NCBI GenBank assembly: GCA_019323525.1
Contig: JAHWHD010000044.1
Span: 1-5,332 of the forward strand
From: Candidatus Woesearchaeota archaeon
GTDB taxonomy: Archaea; Nanobdellota; Nanobdellia; Woesearchaeales; JAHWHD01
Length of the DNA stretch: 5,332 bases
Reading direction: 5' to 3'
Numbering within the stretch: the stretch's first letter is position 1; each line of letters opens with the position of its first letter. This document shows positions 1-4,887 of this stretch, piece by piece. The notes below the pieces were generated by a model that saw only the letters and a list, made by a program, of their open reading frames with translations, was not told the origin of the DNA and did no database searches. The position numbers and the translations under genes were made by a program.

Positions 1-2
1 TA

Positions 3-491
3 AGTCCTGGGTTTTTGGTCGCGTTTGCTTTGTCAATAGTTGTTGTAGGTATCGGCTTTATATTCCATGAACTTGCACATAAGGTACTTGCGCAGCGTTA
101 TGGGTGCCAGGCTGAGTTTCGTAGTTTTGACATGATGCTGATAATCGCGATATTAATTGCGTTCTCAGGGTTTATCTTTATTGCACCAGGAGCAGTTATG
201 ATAGGAGGCAGGCATATCTCTAAGAAAGAGAACGGCAAGATATCAGCTGTAGGGCCATTGACAAATATAATACTAGCGTTAGTGTTCTTTGGGTTAAGTC
301 TAATAGCAGTAGGAGAAGTACTTCCGATGATAATGCAGTACGGGTTTATACTTAACTCGCTGTTAGCAGTGTTTAACATGCTGCCGTTTGGTAACTTTGA
401 CGGTATAAAGGTGTTTAGATGGAACAAACTTATATGGCTAGGGATGTTAATTGTGTCTGGTCTGATGTTTGTGTTCAGTTACACCCTATGA
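3..491 (+). CDS. Site-2-protease-like M50 zinc metalloprotease, 5'-partial
   Basis: This is a polytopic membrane protein of the site-2 protease (peptidase M50) type, a family that cleaves substrates within or next to the membrane using a zinc ion. Numbering from the TTG at 15, the zinc-binding HELAH motif is at residues 18-22. A GPLTN motif follows at 80-84, and the second conserved motif, N-x2-P-x4-DG, is at 121-130 (Asn121, Pro124, Asp129), where the Asp is the expected third zinc ligand. Hydrophobic stretches at about 2-17, 40-63, 82-100, 103-120 and 138-156 look like membrane segments. The reading frame is open to the left edge (Ser-Pro-Gly-Phe precede the TTG), so the TTG is probably internal and the gene probably starts outside the window. 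All catalytic motifs are intact. The substrate cannot be told from sequence. The stop overlaps the 3' end of the convergent MazG-like gene by 6 bases. Confidence 0.88.
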   Translation, partial: SPGFLVAFALSIVVVGIGFIFHELAHKVLAQRYGCQAEFRSFDMMLIIAILIAFSGFIFIAPGAVMIGGRHISKKENGKISAVGPLTNIILALVFFGLSLIAVGEVLPMIMQYGFILNSLLAVFNMLPFGNFDGIKVFRWNKLIWLGMLIVSGLMFVFSYTL

Positions 492-833
492 CTCGTTCCA
501 GTCTATCATGTCTCCTTCCCTTCTTGCGTCAGGGATTGTGAAACCGTCAGGGTAACGTTTCTTTAGCTTGTCTATGTTTTTTTGCAGGATCTCTTCCATG
601 TCCCAGCCAAAAAAGTTGCAGATCATTGCTGCGTACCAGAAAGCGTCGCCAAGGTTCTCTTTAATACCGTCTTTCTTGTCATTATCATGGGCAAATGTTT
701 TTTTAATACAGGATGCAACGTCACCTGCTTCGCCTGCAATGCCAAGGCCCCATGTAAGTATCTCGTGCTCTGGTGTAGGGAACTTTTTAGCTGTCAGCTT
801 GCAAAGTTCCTGGTATTCTTTTAGGTTTGCCAT
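486..833 (-). CDS. MazG-like nucleotide pyrophosphohydrolase
   Basis: This is a 115-residue all-alpha MazG-like protein. The family hydrolyses nucleoside triphosphates to monophosphate and pyrophosphate with magnesium, often to remove non-canonical or damaged nucleotides, and acts in the cytoplasm. The diagnostic GIAGEAGDV segment is at residues 31-39, ENLGDAFWY at 59-67, and the closing helix with KNIDKLKKRYPDGF at 85-98. The length fits a single-domain member. The usual E-x2-E pair appears as Glu35/Asp38. The usual E-x2-D pair appears as Asn60/Asp63, with Glu59 just before it, so one expected metal ligand is replaced; this may be a subfamily trait. The ATG at 833 lies about 31 nt downstream of a strong TATA box (864-857 on this strand) and has no Shine-Dalgarno site, which suggests a leaderless transcript. 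The true substrate is unknown. Confidence 0.9.
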   Translation of the reverse strand: MANLKEYQELCKLTAKKFPTPEHEILTWGLGIAGEAGDVASCIKKTFAHDNDKKDGIKENLGDAFWYAAMICNFFGWDMEEILQKNIDKLKKRYPDGFTIPDARREGDMIDWNES

Positions 834-856
834 GGTGGAAAGTTAAGAAAAAATGG

Positions 857-869
857 TTTATATATTTTT
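857..869 (-). promoter_or_regulatory. Near-symmetric TATA box of the MazG-like gene, possibly bidirectional
   Basis: The plus strand reads TTTATATATTTTT; on the minus strand this gives AAAAATATATAAA, preceded by G and followed by CC. The TATATAAA core (864-857) is centred about 28 nt before the MazG-like ATG, the normal archaeal distance from TATA box to transcription start. This predicts a start at or next to the ATG and no 5' leader. Read the other way, TTTATATA (857-864) is centred about 25 nt before the ATG at 886, so the same element might also fire to the right. Confidence 0.65.
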
Positions 870-893
870 CTAGTTAGAATTTCTCATGGCAAG

Positions 894-902
894 TTTTAAA
901 TA
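894..902 (+). promoter_or_regulatory. Candidate TATA box for the DUF3795-type gene
   Basis: TTTTAAATA starts 31 nt before the ATG at 925. This is about the spacing of the box before the 1171 gene (32 nt). If it is the real promoter, the transcript begins at the 925 ATG and the ATG at 886 is not used. The box is a weaker match to the archaeal consensus than the one at 857. Confidence 0.4.
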
Positions 903-924
903 CATCAATACGGTTCTAACAATC

Positions 925-1137
925 ATGGAAAAGATAGGAGTTTGCGGATTAGCATGTTTCAAGTGTACTAAGTATTCTGAATGCGGCGGTTGCAAACCAA
1001 ACGAGTTCTGTCCTTTGCCAGCATGTGCAACGGATAAAGGATTAAATTTGTGTTTTGAATGTAAAGAGTTTCCTTGTGAAAAAGTATATGAAAAAGGTCC
1101 GTTTGTGAAAGAACTGGTTGATCATTTTAAGGCCTAG
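925..1137 (+). CDS. DUF3795-type cysteine-rich small protein
   Basis: This is a 70-residue protein rich in cysteine that matches the DUF3795 pattern: CGLACFKC near the N-terminus, then CGGC, two single Cys, a KGL segment, and CFECKEFPC. There are ten Cys in total, and their CxxC-like spacing suggests binding of zinc or another metal. The family's biochemical role is not established. I chose the ATG at 925 because family members usually begin a few residues before CGL. A TATA-like box also lies 31 nt upstream of it. The in-frame ATG at 886 would add MASFKYINTVLTI, which has no family look, and would make an 83-residue protein, but a perfect TTTATATA box lies 29 nt before it. No Shine-Dalgarno site precedes either ATG. 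There is no signal peptide or membrane segment, so it is probably cytoplasmic. The next gene's TATA box starts 2 nt after this stop. Confidence 0.82.
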   Translation: MEKIGVCGLACFKCTKYSECGGCKPNEFCPLPACATDKGLNLCFECKEFPCEKVYEKGPFVKELVDHFKA

Positions 1138-1138
1138 C

Positions 1139-1146
1139 TTTATATA
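1139..1146 (+). promoter_or_regulatory. TATA box of the 239-residue protein gene
   Basis: A perfect TTTATATA begins 32 nt before the ATG at 1171. Its centre is about 28 nt from the ATG, which predicts initiation at or within a few bases of the start codon (leaderless transcript). It lies just after the upstream TAG stop at 1135-1137, so the two genes are probably transcribed separately even though only 33 bases lie between them. Confidence 0.7.
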
Positions 1147-1170
1147 GGACGCATATTCACTCTCAAAATT

Positions 1171-1890
1171 ATGAGCAATGAATTTGATGATGATGTAAAA
1201 AATGTTATCAGAGCATTCGCTAAATCGCATGCAAGGCAAGAGTTAGATAGAGCGAAGCAATTTAATCCGCACGAGTTTGATGATTATTCTGGCGCCACTA
1301 GAGAGATATGGGAATTGAAAACTCCAGATGGCACGTCATTCTATTTGCAGCAGAAATCTATCGTATCAAAAAATATACGTCAACTAGGGACCTACGACGA
1401 TGCTGTTGCTGCAATTGACGGATTAGTGGGAAAAAATATAATGGAGATTCTTAGAAAGGGTCCAGAGGATTCATTTAGATCTCCAGACAGTTATAACGGG
1501 ATGATTTTTAGAGTCAACATGGCCAATCACAGACATCGAATACAAGAGTATACAGATGTACCTGCATACAGGACTTGTTGGTTAACAGAGAGAGAGCATG
1601 GTTCAGATTTTCTTAGATACGACGAATGTGATGTTCCTTGTTTTGCTGATGCATATTTATTGCTTCCTGTTAATGGGAGAAAGGCTATAGATATTGCAGA
1701 TTTCTTAGCTAAGCAGTTAGGTATAAGATTAACCATTGATAAATTGTTCAGAGATGAACTTGTAGGCATGGCCGCCATAGTAAATCCTTATGATTTGAAA
1801 ACTCAAACAGACGAACATATCTGGATGGGTATTGATGAGATATTAAGGGTTCCAGTGCTAAGGCAGCACCCTAGAGAAAGTGCTAATTGA
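1171..1890 (+). CDS. Unrecognised 239-residue soluble protein
   Basis: I do not recognise this protein. It has no signal peptide and no membrane segment, and is probably cytoplasmic. The N-terminal 40 residues are charged and probably helical (FDDDVKNVIRAFAKSHARQE). Residues 45-75 look like beta strands (REIWELKTPDGTSFYLQQ), followed by a helix at 75-97. A His/Arg-rich stretch, NHRHRIQEY, sits at 119-127. Three Cys (136, 153, 157) lie in the middle, and a mixed alpha/beta C-terminal part covers 160-230. No catalytic motif is convincing. Codon choice looks more AT-rich than in the neighbouring Nre gene, for example frequent AGA and AAA, but I have not measured this. The ATG is fixed by the TATA box 32 nt upstream and there is no Shine-Dalgarno site. 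The stop is followed at once by T-runs that may end transcription. The open frame is long and has its own promoter, so it is very likely a real gene. Confidence 0.85.
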   Translation: MSNEFDDDVKNVIRAFAKSHARQELDRAKQFNPHEFDDYSGATREIWELKTPDGTSFYLQQKSIVSKNIRQLGTYDDAVAAIDGLVGKNIMEILRKGPEDSFRSPDSYNGMIFRVNMANHRHRIQEYTDVPAYRTCWLTEREHGSDFLRYDECDVPCFADAYLLLPVNGRKAIDIADFLAKQLGIRLTIDKLFRDELVGMAAIVNPYDLKTQTDEHIWMGIDEILRVPVLRQHPRESAN

Positions 1891-1904
1891 TTTTTTCATT
1901 TTTT
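1891..1904 (+). terminator. Possible oligo-T terminator
   Basis: Two T6 runs separated by CA follow the TGA stop of the 239-residue protein gene directly. Archaeal RNA polymerase commonly stops at such T-rich tracts without a hairpin, and I see no stem here. The second T-run is also part of the likely TATA box of the next gene, so one element may serve both roles. Confidence 0.4.
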
Positions 1905-1910
1905 AAATAA
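1899..1910 (+). promoter_or_regulatory. Candidate TATA box for the Nre gene
   Basis: TTTTTTAAATAA is centred about 44 nt before the ATG at 1949. This predicts a transcript start near 1930 and a short leader of about 18-20 nt without a Shine-Dalgarno site. A weaker box, CATAAAAA at 1919-1926, has the spacing for a leaderless start instead. Which one is used cannot be decided from sequence alone. Confidence 0.4.
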
Positions 1911-1948
1911 AACAAAAACATAAAAACACCAACAATTCTCAAATAATT

Positions 1949-3166
1949 ATGCAAATATCATGTATAAAGTGTAAAGGTCGCGGTTATTGCGGAAGGAGTT
2001 TCTGTCCGATCATTGCTAAGCATAACGCTATGTTCAAGGTAAAGGATGTGACAGCTGACTTTGACGGAGGAGCACCTAGCGTGTTTGTGGGGAGGGTAGG
2101 GTATCCTTACCTTAATGTAGGGATATTAACTCCGCCAGGAGTTTCTGAGAGCAGCGAGTATGATGCTCCAAGGTTATGGGCTGAGAAAGGTTTTGATATA
2201 AAGTCTATAGTAGATTTAAGAAGCGCTTTAGTAAACTCTCGTTTTAAGATTGGTGTTATGGAGAAAAGCAAGTTCCTGGAGATGTCCCAGGAGATTGGTA
2301 TGGCGTCAAAGCCAGTAGATGTTGAGGTTAATCTTAAGGACAAGCCAAGTATCAGGATGGACACTTCACCTAACGTGACTCCGATGGGTCCTGCAGGTTC
2401 TTTAGAGAAAGCAAAGATAACAAGCAACCCGCATATTGATACAAGGGTTGACAAAGTAGTTTCAGACACTGACCTTAAAGCTAACGACGCTATAAGGTAT
2501 CTTTATTCTAAAGAATTTGATGAAAACTTTCTGTCTAAAGTCCTAAGTATAGGCAATCTTGGTGTAAAGACTTCGAGGAAACTAGTTCCTACTAGATGGA
2601 GCATAACAGCAGTAGATGATAACCTTGGTAAGATGATCATTGAAGAGATAAAAGACTATAACCAGATGGATTATACTGCTTATTTCGGAGATTATCTTGG
2701 AAACTATTATCTTATACTCTGTTTTCCTGAGCCGTGGTCATACGAACTTTTTGAGACTTACATGCCAGAGGCTAGCTGGAACATAAGTTTTGAACTGCAG
2801 TATTCAACAGATTATGAACCGTACACAGGAAGAAAGACGTATGCAGAGAACTGCGCTGGAGGGTATTATTCTGTAAGATTGGCTGTGCTAGAGAAGTTAA
2901 GACGAGTGAAAAAACAGGCGTCTGTACTGGTGTTAAGGTTTATCACAGGAGAGTATGCTGTTCCGCTAGGGGTGTGGGTAACCAGAGAGGCTGCAAGAAA
3001 GGCTATGGAGAGTCGCGGTTTAGAGTTTGCATCTCGAGAGCTGATGCTAAAGTATGCGTGGGCTCTTATCAAGAAGAAGTTCGGGTTTGACGTTAACGAG
3101 ATACTTCAAAGTTCTATAATGTTGAAAGATATTAAAAGCCAGAGCAAGTTAAAACAGTTTTTCTAG
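1949..3166 (+). CDS. nreA: Archaeal DNA repair protein Nre (NreA-like) with PCNA-binding tail
   Basis: This is a 405-residue protein of the archaeal Nre family (DUF650 plus DUF651 regions). The family is linked to DNA repair, and at least some members bind the sliding clamp PCNA. A four-Cys zinc-finger-like motif opens the protein: Cys5, Cys8, Cys14 and Cys19, with the typical CGRSFCP. It is followed by the conserved block around PSVFVGRVGYPYLNVG (43-58) and TPP (61-63). Other conserved-looking blocks are KTSRKLVPTRWSIT (207-220) and GGYYSVRLAVLEKL (304-317). The last eight residues, QSKLKQFF (398-405), form a perfect PIP box (Gln398, Leu401, Phe404, Phe405). Both ends are therefore intact. 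The ATG is right because the zinc finger begins four residues later. There is no Shine-Dalgarno site. The TAG stop overlaps the TAG stop of the convergent lipoprotein gene in a 4-base CTAG. The call to NreA rather than NreB is by overall form only. Confidence 0.92.
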   Translation: MQISCIKCKGRGYCGRSFCPIIAKHNAMFKVKDVTADFDGGAPSVFVGRVGYPYLNVGILTPPGVSESSEYDAPRLWAEKGFDIKSIVDLRSALVNSRFKIGVMEKSKFLEMSQEIGMASKPVDVEVNLKDKPSIRMDTSPNVTPMGPAGSLEKAKITSNPHIDTRVDKVVSDTDLKANDAIRYLYSKEFDENFLSKVLSIGNLGVKTSRKLVPTRWSITAVDDNLGKMIIEEIKDYNQMDYTAYFGDYLGNYYLILCFPEPWSYELFETYMPEASWNISFELQYSTDYEPYTGRKTYAENCAGGYYSVRLAVLEKLRRVKKQASVLVLRFITGEYAVPLGVWVTREAARKAMESRGLEFASRELMLKYAWALIKKKFGFDVNEILQSSIMLKDIKSQSKLKQFF

Positions 3167-4260
3167 CTAAACAACTCGCCGTACTCTTTAAGCTCTCTAA
3201 ACCTTCTACTCGCATCTTCGTCAAGTGTTGCTTCGTCAACTCCCATGCACTCTGCAACAACGCTTAGAAGCTGCTCTGTTGCATAGCAGCAATCTTCGAG
3301 CTCTGCACCTTTCATGCCCTTGCAGTACTTGATATCTCCTGTGACAGTTGATAAACAGATGTTAGCTTTAGTGTCGCCTGCGATGTCTGTGCAGCCAAGC
3401 TCCCATCTTGATAATGTAGCTACCCTGAACAGGCATTGGTCTTTATCGGCTCCTTTCAAAGAGTCGCATTTCATTGTACGCTTAAGATGGCCGTAGAGGA
3501 GTTCTTTGCAATCGTCAACCTGTTCAAAGGTTTCTGTATAATCATGGCAAACTTCCCAGTCCCGTCTTAAAGCTGCTTTACAAGCTGCCATTGAAGCTGT
3601 TGTTGGCAATAAGTCGCAGTCTGAGTCAAGGAACTCGCCAGGGTTTTCCTCAATAAGTTTAAGTCTTGCCTCGTCTTTTGCTTTTCCTTCCGGCATCTTT
3701 CTAATATCTCCTAGCTTAAGAGCAAAGGCAAAATCGTTCCTTGCATTGTCTTTTGCAGCTTCTGCTAGCTTCTTAGTGTCAACGTACTCGTTAAGGTCGA
3801 TGTTCATCTCTTTGCCAACGTACTGTGCAAGGCTAAGGACTTTTCCTTTTATCCAGAACGTAGTCTTTTTCCGTTCGATAGGAGCTTTTTCAAAAGTGAC
3901 TGTCCATGTACCTTTTGTAATTGTGGCAGGGTGCGATGTTTCTAGATCAAGGTCATTATCTCCAAACGAGTCAGGCAAAGTGATTGAGTAGTCAATTGTC
4001 TGCGCGTCTCCAGAGTTCTCAAACTCTAAAGTTACAGTCTGTTCAACTTTGTCACCTACATCAACCTCAAATGTTCGTGTGACAGAGATGTCTTGGTTCA
4101 CCTGTTCAGTGTCTGTAAGAACAACTGCATCGCCTGAAGGAGCTGTGGTTTTTGGGGTTACTTCACCCAGAGCTGCTTCATCAGCACGTTGTTCACCGCA
4201 CTTGCATCCTGCTATAAACAGTATGCATATGATTGCCAGTGTTAGTATTATCTTCTTCAT
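3163..4260 (-). CDS. Lipoprotein with cysteine-pair helical repeats
   Basis: This is an exported 365-residue protein of unknown function. It starts with MKK, a hydrophobic core and the lipobox IAGC, so Cys19 is the probable lipid anchor. A Thr/Ala/Pro-containing linker runs from about 20 to 45. Residues 52-140 alternate in a beta-sandwich manner (TFEVDVGDKVEQTVTLEFENSG), like Ig-type extracellular folds. Residues 145-212 are charged and helical. Residues 215-338 carry twelve Cys (215, 227, 238, 251, 265, 276, 290, 302, 313, 324, 325, 338) in a repeat of roughly C-x10-12-C-x10-13. A charged tail follows. The start overlaps the stop of the upstream lipoprotein gene by one base (TGATG), and a GGGTGA Shine-Dalgarno site lies 6 nt before the ATG, so translation is probably coupled. 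It is the last gene of the cluster and ends tail to tail with the Nre gene. Confidence 0.88.
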   Translation of the reverse strand: MKKIILTLAIICILFIAGCKCGEQRADEAALGEVTPKTTAPSGDAVVLTDTEQVNQDISVTRTFEVDVGDKVEQTVTLEFENSGDAQTIDYSITLPDSFGDNDLDLETSHPATITKGTWTVTFEKAPIERKKTTFWIKGKVLSLAQYVGKEMNIDLNEYVDTKKLAEAAKDNARNDFAFALKLGDIRKMPEGKAKDEARLKLIEENPGEFLDSDCDLLPTTASMAACKAALRRDWEVCHDYTETFEQVDDCKELLYGHLKRTMKCDSLKGADKDQCLFRVATLSRWELGCTDIAGDTKANICLSTVTGDIKYCKGMKGAELEDCCYATEQLLSVVAECMGVDEATLDEDASRRFRELKEYGELFS

Positions 4261-4874
4261 CAGTTCTCACCCAGTTCAAGATCTACAATCCTCCTTGCAA
4301 TGGCTTCCATGTCGTCAAGAACAGGGTTGCTAAAAGTTCCATCTTCCATTACAGAGATCTTAGTGTTCTCATAAACCAGGAAGGAATAGTATGTATGGAA
4401 CTCTTTATCGTTTCCCTCATGGACAAAGATTCTGTGCTGGAGGTATCTTGAAGAGCCCATCTTATTAGAACTGGCAGAGACGCATGCAGGGGTCTCAGAA
4501 CAGAACATGTTCTCGTTCTCGTCAGTGAAATAGATCTCAGCATGTCTTGACCATTGGTCTTCAGCAGCTTCGTTAGAAGTTTCTGCTTCAATGACAACCT
4601 TTACAGACCAGGTACCTTGATCAACAGTTCCTGTAGAAAATACGCACTCTAAAATGTCAAGTGAGTATGCATTGTGTGCATTGCAAGCGTACTTGTTGTA
4701 TGACCAAGAATCAAAGTCAGAAGGCAGGACTTCCATGAACATAGCTGTATATTCCTGGTTCTCTGCTGACTCAGAGTCCCATTCAAACCATTCAATCTCT
4801 TGCTCAGCAGGACCTCCGCATCCTACTAAGAAAATTATCAGTACGCATAATGAAATTATTACTAGTTTTTTCAT
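4260..4874 (-). CDS. Lipoprotein of unknown function
   Basis: This is a 204-residue exported protein that I cannot place in a family. The N-terminus has MKK, a hydrophobic stretch and the lipobox LVGC, so Cys19 is the likely lipid anchor. The mature part is acidic and rich in Trp and Tyr (IEWFEWDSES at 27-36). It has four further Cys (64, 77, 125, 131) that could form two disulfides outside the cell. Residues 80-100 and 145-180 look beta-rich, and the C-terminus (186-201) is a short helix. The segment QGTWSVKV (86-93) resembles KGTWTVTF in the downstream lipoprotein. The start is well supported by a GAGGTGA Shine-Dalgarno site 6 nt upstream, which contains the stop codon of the preceding gene. 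The TGA stop overlaps the next ATG, so it is the middle gene of a three-gene operon. Confidence 0.86.
   Translation of the reverse strand: MKKLVIISLCVLIIFLVGCGGPAEQEIEWFEWDSESAENQEYTAMFMEVLPSDFDSWSYNKYACNAHNAYSLDILECVFSTGTVDQGTWSVKVVIEAETSNEAAEDQWSRHAEIYFTDENENMFCSETPACVSASSNKMGSSRYLQHRIFVHEGNDKEFHTYYSFLVYENTKISVMEDGTFSNPVLDDMEAIARRIVDLELGEN
4267..4272 (-). promoter_or_regulatory. Shine-Dalgarno site of the 365-residue lipoprotein gene
   Basis: The minus strand reads GGGTGAGAACTGATG. GGTGA pairs with the anti-Shine-Dalgarno end of archaeal 16S rRNA and sits 6 nt before the ATG. The site lies inside the last codons (Leu-Gly-Glu-Asn) of the upstream gene, which supports coupled translation and fixes the start. 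Confidence 0.75.
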
Positions 4875-4880
4875 AAAAAA

Positions 4881-4887
4881 TCACCTC
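4881..4887 (-). promoter_or_regulatory. Shine-Dalgarno site of the 204-residue lipoprotein gene, containing the upstream stop
   Basis: The minus strand reads GAGGTGATTTTTTATG. GAGGTGA is a full-strength archaeal Shine-Dalgarno site 6 nt before the ATG. Its last three bases are the TGA stop of the preceding gene, so a ribosome ending there is already on the next start site. Confidence 0.8.

Noticed and set aside
98..427. 109-residue open frame on the minus strand
   Set aside because: It lies fully inside the M50 protease gene, whose catalytic motifs are clear, and its translation shows no family character or start signal.
577..583. T7 run as terminator for the M50 protease gene
   Set aside because: A single T-run inside the antisense of the MazG-like gene is too weak to call. 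It encodes ordinary Lys/Asn-type codons on the other strand.
568..846. Two plus-strand open frames (568-846 and 582-824)
   Set aside because: Both are antisense to the MazG-like gene, which has conserved motifs and its own TATA box.
886..924. N-terminal extension of the DUF3795-type protein from the ATG at 886
   Set aside because: Family members usually start just before CGL, and a second TATA-like box fits the ATG at 925. Kept as an alternative, not as the main call.
486..1890. A toxin-antitoxin or defence system made of the MazG-like, DUF3795-type and 239-residue genes
   Set aside because: The genes have separate promoters and the first is on the opposite strand. MazG-like alone is not evidence of a toxin pair, and no toxin or nuclease motif is visible.
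2107..2469. 120-residue minus-strand open frame
   Set aside because: It is antisense to the Nre gene, has no Shine-Dalgarno site or TATA box that I can see, and gives a low-complexity-like translation.
4049..4451. Plus-strand open frames opposite the two lipoprotein genes
   Set aside because: They are shadows of the operon genes, which have lipoboxes, Shine-Dalgarno sites and coupled stops and starts.
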